In this document: piece by piece, positions 6,392-13,491 of the stretch
Layout: each line of letters begins with the position of its first letter
Numbering within the stretch: position 1 is the first letter of the stretch
DNA from: Oscillospiraceae bacterium
Lineage (GTDB): Bacteria; Bacillota; Clostridia; Oscillospirales; Acutalibacteraceae
Assembly (NCBI GenBank): GCA_902786285.1
Contig: CADABX010000001.1
Location: forward strand, 62,001 to 126,000
Length of the DNA: 64,000 nucleotides
Reading direction: 5' to 3'
Position numbers and translations under genes: made by a program
The notes under the pieces: model-generated
The model's database searches: none
What the model saw: only the letters and a program-made list of their open reading frames with translations
Told to the model about the DNA's origin: nothing

Positions 6392-9103
6392 TTATTTAAC
6401 GGTTGCTTTCCGGATTGCGGAAGCCGCGCTCTTGAAGTTGCCGCTGTCGAGCTTGCGCACGGCAACAACCTTGAAGTAGTAGGTTCCGGTCTTCAGGCCG
6501 GTCACGGTGTAGCCGAGCTTCGCGGTGGAGCCGAGCTTCTTATACTTGCCGTCCTTTGCGGTCGCGCAATAGACCACATAGGTGTCCGCAAACTTGTTGC
6601 GGTCCCAGGTCAGCGCGGCGCTCTTGTAGCCGGCCTTTGCCTTGAGATTCTTGACGGCGGGCGGCACGATCTTGAACTTGAGCGTCTTTTTGCCGGAATA
6701 CTCACCCTTGAATGTCACGGTGACCGTGTAGGTGCCGACGGCCTTTCTGCCGGATGCATATTTCAGCGTGTAGTCGGTCTTCTTAACCAGCTTGTTGCCC
6801 TTTGCGTCGGTGATGGTCACAGACGGCTTGTGGGATTTGCTGTCGCGCACAAAGCTGGTCTGGGACAGGGTGATCTTCTTGATCCGGTACACCCGATAGG
6901 CTTCCTTGGCGCCGCAGACGGAGCAGGTCTGTACCACCTTGCCGTTTTCGCTCGTGGTGGCCGGGCGGATCTTTTCCACCATCTTGTGGCCCGTTGCGGG
7001 GCTGATATTGGTCTGGGTCTCTTCGCCGCAGACCGAGCACTTGTGCAGCGTGTAGCCAGCGCTTGTGCAGGTCGGTTTCACAACGGAATCCACATAGCTG
7101 TGTCCCGTTGCCGGCAGCGTTTCGGTAAAGCTCTGGCCGCAGACGCCGCAGGTTGCGCTGCGCAGTCCGGTTTCGGTGCAGGTTGCTTTCTTTGTGGTAA
7201 CAAAGCCGTTTTCGTCGGCCTTATGGCCTTCCGCCGTATAGATCACCTGCGGGGTGATGATCTTGCCGCAAATGTCGCAGTGGACGCCGGCGGATTTGCC
7301 GTCGGTGGTGCAGGTCTTGGGCACTTCGGGATCGATCACTTCGCTGTGGGGACGGCTTTCGATGTTTTCGGTCACAGTCGTTTGCCCGCAGACGGTGCAT
7401 TCTCTGTAGCGCACGCCGCCCGCTTCGCAGTCATAGCCGGCAGGATATTTCCAGTCGGAATCGACATGGCCGGTGGCGGAATCGGCGATTTCTTCGAGCG
7501 TTTCCGCTTCGCAGATGCGGCAGACGCCCTTGCGGTGGCCGTTGGCGATGCAGGTGGCGTCGTTCAGTTCGGTCCAGACGTACTGGTGCTGGGCGCTGGC
7601 TTTGGAGCCTTCGTCCGTCACCTGATCCTTCGCTTTGCCGCAAACGTCGCAGATTGCGGTCTTGGTGCCGTCGGCCGCGCAGGTGGCGTTGTTGTCGGAC
7701 ACATAGTTGGTGAACACATGGGCGAGCTGCTGCTTGCAAACGTCGCAGACGCAGTCCTTGTTTTCATCGGTGCAGGGCACCGGATCGCCGGCCTGATGGC
7801 AGCGGGTGCATTCCAGCGTGTGGGTGCCGTCGCCCTTGCCGGTCGCCTTGGCGTTCGTGTAATCGTGGCCGAGGGCCGGAATATCGGTGGCAGGCTTAGT
7901 GATCGTGCCGCAAAGCTCGCAGGAGATTTCCTCCGTTTTGCCCGCTTCGGTGCAGGTTGCGGGCTTGCCTTCCTTGGTTTTCTGTGCGTCCGCAGGATGC
8001 TTGCCGGCGGCGATGGTCACTTCTTCCTTGATGTGGCAGACCGCGCATTCGTGCGTCGCCTTGCCGCCGGTTTCGCAGTTGCCGCTGATCAGCGTCATCT
8101 TGCCCCAGGTGTGGGGTTTCTTTTCAATGACGGTTGCGCTCTGCTGAATCTCTGTGGTGCCTTTGTCGTCGCTGTAATACTTGCCGCAGCCGTCGCAGTG
8201 CCAGTATTCGATATTGCCCTCTGCCGTGCAGGTGGCGTCCTGCTTGTTGACTTTTTTCAGATTCTTATGCTTTGCCGCATCCAGCGCTTCCTCCTGCGGT
8301 GCCGTGATCACAGTTTTACCTTCCGCGTCGGAAAACAGCTTTTTGCATTTGGAGCATTCCCAATAGGCCTTGGTGCCGTGATCGGTGCAGTTGGAGGCCA
8401 CAGCCGGATGCGCCGTAAGGGTGTGTTTGCCGGTGGCGGAAATCGTCGTCGGCTCCTGGAATTTGTCGCATGCGCGGCAATAGATTCGCGCCGTTTTACC
8501 TGCTTTGTCACAGGTCGGTTCAACAGCAGCCTCAACGATTCTGACCTGATCCTTCGGATGGTTGTTCGGGTCTTTTTCCTTGATCTTTTTTCCGCACCAG
8601 CGGCAGAAGCCCTCCGTCTGGCAGGTCGGCTCTTCGCCCGGCGCAACCTCGTGCTGCTTCATAACGGTATAATGCACCGGTTCTTCGATCACGGTGTTGC
8701 AGGCCTCGCATTTTTTGCCCGGCGTCCAGGTGTCTGCTTCTTCGCAGGGATATTTGCCGGCCTCAACCGTTTTCGCGTCAACGATCCGGCCGATATGATT
8801 TGTGTTGTCTTCGTTGCCGTATTCCTTCGTCTCGTTTTCCGCACCCGGCACATACTTCGCCGAAACGTGGCACTTGGAGCAGTTCTTGTAGTATACCGCT
8901 CTGTGGATGCAGTCCGCCTTCGTTTTCAGTTCCGCAACGGAGAGCGAAAGATCGTTGCTCCACGTATGCTGGCAGGCTTTTTGTTCCGGCGTGCGCGGAT
9001 CGGTCGTTGTGGTTTCGCCGGCGGCGAAGGCCGCAAACGGCACCGCTGTGACGAGCATCAGCAGCGTCAGCAGCACTGCGAGGATTTGGTTCACTCGTTT
9101 CAT
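6392..9103 (-). CDS. Secreted Cys-pair repeat protein with C-terminal Ig-like and FN3-like domains
   Basis: 903 residues. A classical signal peptide ends near AFAAG (about 27-28). Residues about 40-715 hold roughly sixteen diverged units of 40-50 residues of the form PTCTExGxxxxxCxxCG...ALGH; each unit has one single Cys and one CxxC pair, as if each were a small metal-binding or disulfide-closed hairpin. The last unit has lost its first Cys (ATTSENG). Residues about 725-810 form a beta-rich module with YASGRKAVGTYTVTVTFKG, and about 815-903 an FN3-like domain with LTWDRN and TGTYYFKVVAV. No LPXTG, SLH, dockerin or choline-binding repeats are seen, so the way it is retained is unknown. A paralogue of the same plan is encoded at 60043-62052. 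A TTGATT-N17-TATGAT promoter lies just upstream. Role inferred only as extracellular binding or adhesion. Confidence 0.85.
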   Translation of the reverse strand: MKRVNQILAVLLTLLMLVTAVPFAAFAAGETTTTDPRTPEQKACQHTWSNDLSLSVAELKTKADCIHRAVYYKNCSKCHVSAKYVPGAENETKEYGNEDNTNHIGRIVDAKTVEAGKYPCEEADTWTPGKKCEACNTVIEEPVHYTVMKQHEVAPGEEPTCQTEGFCRWCGKKIKEKDPNNHPKDQVRIVEAAVEPTCDKAGKTARIYCRACDKFQEPTTISATGKHTLTAHPAVASNCTDHGTKAYWECSKCKKLFSDAEGKTVITAPQEEALDAAKHKNLKKVNKQDATCTAEGNIEYWHCDGCGKYYSDDKGTTEIQQSATVIEKKPHTWGKMTLISGNCETGGKATHECAVCHIKEEVTIAAGKHPADAQKTKEGKPATCTEAGKTEEISCELCGTITKPATDIPALGHDYTNAKATGKGDGTHTLECTRCHQAGDPVPCTDENKDCVCDVCKQQLAHVFTNYVSDNNATCAADGTKTAICDVCGKAKDQVTDEGSKASAQHQYVWTELNDATCIANGHRKGVCRICEAETLEEIADSATGHVDSDWKYPAGYDCEAGGVRYRECTVCGQTTVTENIESRPHSEVIDPEVPKTCTTDGKSAGVHCDICGKIITPQVIYTAEGHKADENGFVTTKKATCTETGLRSATCGVCGQSFTETLPATGHSYVDSVVKPTCTSAGYTLHKCSVCGEETQTNISPATGHKMVEKIRPATTSENGKVVQTCSVCGAKEAYRVYRIKKITLSQTSFVRDSKSHKPSVTITDAKGNKLVKKTDYTLKYASGRKAVGTYTVTVTFKGEYSGKKTLKFKIVPPAVKNLKAKAGYKSAALTWDRNKFADTYVVYCATAKDGKYKKLGSTAKLGYTVTGLKTGTYYFKVVAVRKLDSGNFKSAASAIRKATVK

Positions 9104-9152
9104 GTTTCAATCATCCTTTCTGATATTATGCGTCTATAGGACGGTTCACTTT

Positions 9153-9181
9153 ATCATAGCATTATCCCGCGAAAAAATCAA
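9153..9181 (-). promoter_or_regulatory. Promoter of the 903-residue Cys-pair protein gene
   Basis: Minus strand TTGATT, 17-base spacer, TATGAT, about 50 bases before the ATG. The paralogous gene at 60043-62052 has the same two hexamers and the same spacer length. Confidence 0.75.
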
Positions 9182-9246
9182 TAGCGAAATCGTGAACACA
9201 GTTTCGCGTTTTATTGAAGAAACCGTGAAATGGCTGCAACCCGGAC

Positions 9247-9276
9247 AAAAAAACAGGCAGGGCCTCCCCTGCCTGT
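9247..9276 (-). terminator. Terminator of the MFS transporter gene
   Basis: ACAGGCAGGG (9253-9262) pairs perfectly with CCCTGCCTGT (9267-9276). Seven A's at 9247-9253 supply the minus-strand U-tract, ten bases past the stop codon. Confidence 0.9.
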
Positions 9277-9286
9277 CCGGAACAGA

Positions 9287-10822
9287 TCAATCGTCTGCGT
9301 TCTGCACCGCTTCGTCGAGCCATGCGGTATCTTCGCCCTTGGCGATTTCGCCGTGCTTGACGCCGGTGATGGCAAGCAATCCCAGCGCAAAGAACGCCGC
9401 GCAGAACAGGAACATGAAGTTGTAGTCCTCTTTGAACAGACCGATCACAAGGCCGCAAAGGATCGGGCCGGTGACGGACGCGGACATCGTTGCGGTATAA
9501 TAATAGCCGGTGAAGGTGCCCACATATTCACGGCCGCCGATGGCAAGCACGAGGGGCAGGGTGTTGATATTGATGCAGCCGACAGCCGCGCCGCCGACAA
9601 CCAGCGCCACCCACAGGATGATCCAGGTGAACTTGTTGACGGAGCCGTCCGTGTTGGCGGGCAGAATCTGCGACACCACAAGATAGACGGCAAACATGGC
9701 GACGATGACGCCGAGGCCGATCATGATGGTCTTTTTACGGCCGATCTTGCGGCCCATGCGGCCGGCGGGGATGCCGAACACGGCAAGAGAAACGGCGAAG
9801 ACCGCCATCATCAGGGTCGAATAGATCGGCGACACCTTCAGCGTGTCGTTGGCAAAGTTGGTAAAGTTCGGTACGATCGCTTCCGTGGCGTTGTTGATCA
9901 GGAACAGCGAACCGAGCATGATAAACAGCGAGCGTTTTTCGGCCGCGGTGATCGGCAGGTTTTTGATCTTGATCTTGGCGGGCTTTTCGCCTTCGGCGGT
10001 CTCCACACCAACGTTGGCGGACAGGTCGTACTGCTTGTTCTTTTTATAGAAGAAATACAGCACCACCAAACACAGCACGGCGATGACGGCCGCGACAACA
10101 AAGACCGGCGTATAGTTGACATAGGTCGGTTCGCCCGCGGCGTTGAGCACCACATTGCCGTTTGCATCCAGCACTTCGCCGAGCTCATTGGTGCCGGCCT
10201 TGAGGTTTGCGGAAAGCACCTTGAAGCCGAGCAGCCCGCACAGCGTGGAGGCGATGGTGCCGACCACGAAGCCGACCATCTGGCCGATGCCGCCCATGAT
10301 GTTGATCACGGCGTTGGCGTCGCTTTGCAGCTCGGACGGCGTAAAGTCCGGCATCAGCGAAACGACCGGCGAACGCCAGATGGACATGACAAAGTTGAAG
10401 CAGATGATGACCGCCATCATCAGAAGGATGGAAAGTCCGGCGGCGCGCACCGTGGCGGCCACGGGAACAAAGGTAAAGAACAGCGCGCAGATCGGCAGGC
10501 AGATCAGAATATAGGGCATGCGCTTGCCGAGCTTTGAGCGGGTGCGGTCGCTGCGTTTGCCGAAATGCGGCTGGAACACCACACCGAACACGTTGTCGAT
10601 GGTCATGATCGCGTTGACGATCAGCGGCACCGACAGCCACGCGAGCCAGGCGTGCGACCCGGCAAGCTCGGCGATGCCGAGCTGCGAGAGCTTGCCGCGC
10701 AGAATGACGGGCACATACGAATTATAGACCGACCACAGCAGCATGCAGCCCATAAAGCCGAAGCCGATCAGGAACGTGCGTTTGTAATTGAGCTTTTCCT
10801 GTTTCTCCACTTTCTCAGACAT
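9287..10822 (-). CDS. MFS transporter (GPH/SLC45-like sugar symporter type)
   Basis: 511 residues with about twelve predicted membrane spans. An N-terminal span (FLIGFGFMGCMLLWSVYNSYVPVIL) precedes the loop DNVFGVVFQPHFGKRSDRTRSKLGKRMPYI, which matches the DxxxGxxSDRT...GRRRP segment of glycoside-pentoside-hexuronide and SLC45-type carriers. A central loop of about 40-50 residues (around VLDANGNVVLNAAGEP) is unusually long, and a second MFS-A-like motif appears as GIPAGRMGRKIGRKK. Such carriers move sugars or glycosides with H+ or Na+; substrate specificity cannot be read from the sequence. It is monocistronic, with its own promoter (TTGAAA-N17-TATAAT) and terminator, and divergent from glnA. 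GGAGG lies eight bases before the ATG. Confidence 0.9.
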   Translation of the reverse strand: MSEKVEKQEKLNYKRTFLIGFGFMGCMLLWSVYNSYVPVILRGKLSQLGIAELAGSHAWLAWLSVPLIVNAIMTIDNVFGVVFQPHFGKRSDRTRSKLGKRMPYILICLPICALFFTFVPVAATVRAAGLSILLMMAVIICFNFVMSIWRSPVVSLMPDFTPSELQSDANAVINIMGGIGQMVGFVVGTIASTLCGLLGFKVLSANLKAGTNELGEVLDANGNVVLNAAGEPTYVNYTPVFVVAAVIAVLCLVVLYFFYKKNKQYDLSANVGVETAEGEKPAKIKIKNLPITAAEKRSLFIMLGSLFLINNATEAIVPNFTNFANDTLKVSPIYSTLMMAVFAVSLAVFGIPAGRMGRKIGRKKTIMIGLGVIVAMFAVYLVVSQILPANTDGSVNKFTWIILWVALVVGGAAVGCININTLPLVLAIGGREYVGTFTGYYYTATMSASVTGPILCGLVIGLFKEDYNFMFLFCAAFFALGLLAITGVKHGEIAKGEDTAWLDEAVQNADD

Positions 10823-10878
10823 ACAAGAATCCTCCCATTGTATGAAGTCTTTCGCAGGGCGTTGTCCCTGATTCTATT

Positions 10879-10907
10879 ATTATAGTGAAATTCCGTCTTG
10901 TTTTCAA
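10879..10907 (-). promoter_or_regulatory. Promoter of the MFS transporter gene
   Basis: Minus strand TTGAAA, 17-base spacer, TATAAT, about 60 bases before the ATG. Confidence 0.75.
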
Positions 10908-10967
10908 GAAAAACAGCTTCTTCAAAAATTTATCTACTAAATGCACAAAAAGGCGGCACGTTTTTTG

Positions 10968-10996
10968 TTGACAAATATCCCCACACATGCTATATT
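10968..10996 (+). promoter_or_regulatory. Consensus promoter of glnA
   Basis: TTGACA, 17-base spacer, TATATT, about 45 bases before the glnA ATG at 11043. No GlnR-type TGTNAN7TNACA operator is evident between the two divergent genes. Confidence 0.85.
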
Positions 10997-11042
10997 TAAC
11001 TATACCCGGTTTTGCCGGAATCCAAAGATGGGGAGTCAAAGT

Positions 11043-12371
11043 ATGAGCCGATATACCAAAGAAGACATCGTCCGCATCACAAAAGAAGAACACATCAAGT
11101 TTATTCTGCTGCAGTTCACCGACATCCTCGGCATGCTCAAAAGCGTGTCCATCACAACCAGCCAGCTGCAAAAGGCGCTGAACAACGGCTGCGGGTTTGA
11201 CGGTTCCTCCATCGACGGCTTTGTGCGCATTGAAGAGAGCGATATGTGCCTGCATCCGGATCTCGATTCGTTCACGATTCTGCCGTGGCGCGAGGAATGC
11301 AAAACCGCCCGGCTGATCTGCGACGTCTACCGCGCCGACGGCACGCCGTTTGAGGGCGATCCGCGCTATGTTTTGCGCCGCGCGATCCAGGAAGCCGCCG
11401 CCATGGGCTACACGGTCAACGTGGGCCCTGAGTGCGAATTCTTCCTCTTCCGGCTGGACGAAAACGGCAAACCGACCATCCACTCCCACGACATGGGCGG
11501 CTATTTTGAGCTGGGCCCGACCGACCGCGGCGAGGACTGCCGCAACGAAATCTGCCTCGCGCTGGAAAACATGGGCTTCGAGATCGAAGCGTCGCACCAC
11601 GAAAACGCCCGCGCCCAGCACGAGATCGACTTCAAATACGACGAAGTGCTGCGCACCGCCGACAATGTGATGACCTTCAAATACGTGGTCAAATCCACCG
11701 CGCACCGCCACGGGCTGTATGCAACGTTTTTGCCGAAACCGCTGTTCGGCGAATGCGGCTCGGGTATGCACACGAATATCTCGCTGATGAAGGACGGCAA
11801 AAACGCCTTTTACGACGAAACCGATCCGTTCGGTCTGTCGCGTGTGGCCTATCAGTTCATCGCCGGTCTCATGGATCACATCAAGAGCATGACGATCCTC
11901 ACGAACCCGATTGTCAATTCCTATAAGCGGCTTGTGCCCGGCTATGAAGCGCCGGTCTATATCGCCTGGTCTGCCAAAAACCGCAGCCCGCTGATCCGCA
12001 TTCCGTCGGCCAAGGGCAGCGCCACGCGCATTGAGCTGCGCAACCCCGACCCGGCGGCGAATCCGTACCTCGAAATGGCGGCCGCCATCTTTGCCGGTCT
12101 CGACGGCATCCGCCGCGACCTCACCCCGCCGGAACCGAAGGACAGCAACATCTTTTCCCTCACCTCCGCCGAACGCCACGCGCAGGGCATCGAAAGTCTG
12201 CCGAAGACGCTGGGCGAAGCACTGCACGAATTCAAGCACAGCGAGTTTATGCGTGAGAGCATGGGCGACCATGTGTTCCAAAAGTACATCGACGCGAAAG
12301 AGGAAGAGTGGAAGCAATACCGCACGCGCGTGTCGCAGTGGGAGATTGATAACTACCTGGGCAAATATTAA
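11043..12371 (+). CDS. glnA: Glutamine synthetase type I
   Basis: A 442-residue enzyme making glutamine from glutamate, ammonia and ATP as a cytoplasmic dodecamer. The start is ATG at 11043, with GGGGAG upstream and the ideal promoter just before it. Family signatures are in order: the beta-grasp domain with FDGSSIDGF (the Asp-50-type loop), the metal-binding GPECEFFLF, HHENARAQHEIDF, the ATP-binding KSTAHRHGLYATFLPKP, GSGMHTNISL, and the NPIVNSYKRLVPGYEAPVY segment. The 442-residue length and the lack of an adenylylation NLYDLP tyrosine motif indicate the GSI-alpha form typical of Firmicutes, which is regulated by feedback and GlnR rather than adenylylation. The only plus-strand metabolic gene in the window. 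Confidence 0.97.
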   Translation: MSRYTKEDIVRITKEEHIKFILLQFTDILGMLKSVSITTSQLQKALNNGCGFDGSSIDGFVRIEESDMCLHPDLDSFTILPWREECKTARLICDVYRADGTPFEGDPRYVLRRAIQEAAAMGYTVNVGPECEFFLFRLDENGKPTIHSHDMGGYFELGPTDRGEDCRNEICLALENMGFEIEASHHENARAQHEIDFKYDEVLRTADNVMTFKYVVKSTAHRHGLYATFLPKPLFGECGSGMHTNISLMKDGKNAFYDETDPFGLSRVAYQFIAGLMDHIKSMTILTNPIVNSYKRLVPGYEAPVYIAWSAKNRSPLIRIPSAKGSATRIELRNPDPAANPYLEMAAAIFAGLDGIRRDLTPPEPKDSNIFSLTSAERHAQGIESLPKTLGEALHEFKHSEFMRESMGDHVFQKYIDAKEEEWKQYRTRVSQWEIDNYLGKY

Positions 12372-12381
12372 GTTGACAAAA

Positions 12382-12398
12382 GCGCTGCTGCGCAGCGC
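12382..12398. other. Hairpin directly after glnA
   Basis: GCGCTGC-tgc-GCAGCGC, a perfect seven-pair stem ten bases after the glnA stop, without a U-tract. It may protect the 3' end; the true terminator is further down. Confidence 0.45.
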
Positions 12399-12406
12399 GA
12401 AAGATG

Positions 12407-12438
12407 GCAAGATTGCAAGATAGCAAGATTGCAAGAAA
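12407..12438 (+). repeat. GCAAGANN octamer tandem repeat, copy A
   Basis: Four octamers in a row: GCAAGATT, GCAAGATA, GCAAGATT, GCAAGAAA, then purine-rich decay. An inverted copy of three units lies at 13464-13487 on the other side of a three-gene operon, and a degenerate GCAAGAAACAAGAAAGCAAG lies at about 6359-6378 (minus strand). Confidence 0.8.
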
Positions 12439-12451
12439 CAAGAAGACAAGA

Positions 12452-12483
12452 AAAGAACGGGCTGCAACGCCCGTTCTTTATTT
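12452..12483 (+). terminator. Bidirectional terminator between glnA and the GNAT operon
   Basis: AAAGAACGGGC (12452-12462) pairs with GCCCGTTCTTT (12469-12479) around TGCAAC. T-rich sequence follows on the plus strand and an A-rich run precedes it, so it can end both converging transcripts. Confidence 0.92.
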
Positions 12484-12494
12484 ATTGATTTTTA

Positions 12495-12707
12495 TCAACA
12501 CGCGTCTGTTTGGTCGACCGGCTGAATCACAGGAAATTCATCGGAAAGCACATCAAGGATCGTATCCTCCGTCAGAATCTGAAAATGGTAGATGCGCGCT
12601 TCCTCAAAAATCTGCGCGTTTTGTTTTTCGTTCACCGTGAAAAACCAGTCCAGATAGGCCAAGGCGTTTGCATCACCCTGCTGAACTTTTCGAATACTTG
12701 CGTCCAT
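12495..12707 (-). CDS. Small hypothetical protein
   Basis: 70 residues from the ATG at 12707, chosen because GGAG sits eight bases upstream; an in-frame ATG six bases earlier is only two bases from that site. The protein is acidic and looks helical, with no membrane segment or recognisable motif (contains ALAYLDWFFTVNEKQ). It is the third gene of a compact operon behind the GNAT gene (27 bases apart). No function can be assigned. Confidence 0.65.
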   Translation of the reverse strand: MDASIRKVQQGDANALAYLDWFFTVNEKQNAQIFEEARIYHFQILTEDTILDVLSDEFPVIQPVDQTDAC

Positions 12708-12734
12708 TTTCATATCTCCATAAACCAGGGTTCA

Positions 12735-13184
12735 TTAATCCGCATCAATCTGATAGGAATACCACTCGTCCGATACTCTATGAAATCCAACTGCTTCAAA
12801 CGCCTTTTGGCTCTGCGTATTGAAGGAGTAGATATTCGCCTTTACTTCTTTCAGACCCTTTTCCTTTGCAAGTGCAAGCATATTAACAATGCATCTACGC
12901 CCAATATGAAAGTTCTGGTACTCCTTGCAGACAACAATACTGATTTCTGCGTTGTCACGAAGGGAAACATCCCCGACAAGCTCACTACGATACTGGATAT
13001 AATAACAATCTCCATGCGTGCTCAAATAGGTATACATGCGATTCAACAAATCCAGATCATAGACGTGGTCGATGTTATCAACCTGTTTGCACACATCAAG
13101 GTCCTGATACCATGCAAGGGCAACGTCAGGATTTGGGTAATAAGGAATCAGTGTAATTTCTTGATCAACAATTCTCTTTTCCAT
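12735..13184 (-). CDS. GNAT family N-acetyltransferase
   Basis: 149 residues. The start is ATG at 13184, ten bases after the stop of the gene before it; the longer open frame upstream overlaps that gene. The acetyl-CoA-binding motif A is recognisable as ISIVVCKEYQNFHIGRR (variant of Q/RxxGxG/A), followed by the typical alpha helix and motif B with EVKANIYSFNTQSQKAFEAVGF, where GNAT enzymes usually read N-x-x-S-x-x-x-(Y/F)-x-K-x-G-F. The substrate is unknown; small-molecule or protein N-acetylation is usual. The base composition is visibly more AT-rich than its neighbours, as with the other two genes of the operon. Confidence 0.88.
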   Translation of the reverse strand: MEKRIVDQEITLIPYYPNPDVALAWYQDLDVCKQVDNIDHVYDLDLLNRMYTYLSTHGDCYYIQYRSELVGDVSLRDNAEISIVVCKEYQNFHIGRRCIVNMLALAKEKGLKEVKANIYSFNTQSQKAFEAVGFHRVSDEWYSYQIDAD

Positions 13185-13194
13185 TTTCTCTAAG

Positions 13195-13449
13195 TTATTC
13201 GCTGTCCTCCGTGTAAAAAATCTTGTTCGCGCGGTAATCCAGCATATCGGCGTTCTCGTATCCGTCAAACGGGCACCAATCATAACTTTCCAATGTCACG
13301 CGATAAGACATGGGAACGCCGTCAAAGACGATCCGGTATTTCCGCTTGCTTGTTTCTCCGGAAACAACCACATCGGTATGTCCCTCTTCGGTAACGATTG
13401 TTTCGTAATACAGCGCCTCGTTGAACGCAAAATCAACTGCCTCCCACAC
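13195..13449 (-). CDS. Small hypothetical protein, first gene of the GNAT operon
   Basis: 84 residues starting at GTG (13449) with AAAAGGAG nine bases upstream; the nearby ATG is out of frame. The sequence is beta-rich and acidic (YRIVFDGVPMSYRVTLESYDW), with no export signal. It looks like a small single-domain partner protein. Its ribosome binding site touches the inverted GCAAGANN octamer repeat at 13464-13487. Function unknown. Confidence 0.7.
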   Translation of the reverse strand: MWEAVDFAFNEALYYETIVTEEGHTDVVVSGETSKRKYRIVFDGVPMSYRVTLESYDWCPFDGYENADMLDYRANKIFYTEDSE

Positions 13450-13463
13450 GCTGCATCACTCCT

Positions 13464-13487
13464 TTTCTTGCCATCTTGCTATCTTGC
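13464..13487 (-). repeat. GCAAGANN octamer tandem repeat, copy B (inverted)
   Basis: On the minus strand: GCAAGATA, GCAAGATG, GCAAGAAA. It is an inverted partner of the repeat at 12407-12438; the two bracket the three-gene operon. Confidence 0.75.
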
Positions 13488-13491
13488 AATC

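Noticed and set aside
6194..9139. 981-codon plus-strand frame over the 903-residue Cys-pair gene
   Set aside because: Antisense shadow in the codon-aligned phase. The minus strand has the signal peptide, ribosome binding site, promoter and terminator.
10823..11042. Riboswitch or GlnR operator between the MFS gene and glnA
   Set aside because: The glnA leader is under 50 bases and no TGTNAN7TNACA-type palindrome is present.
10815..12467. 550-codon minus-strand frame over glnA
   Set aside because: Antisense to an unmistakable glutamine synthetase with its own consensus promoter.
12406..12480. Attachment-site or integrase-type element at the octamer repeats
   Set aside because: No integrase, tRNA target or target-site duplication is visible; the octamers look like slippage-prone microsatellites.
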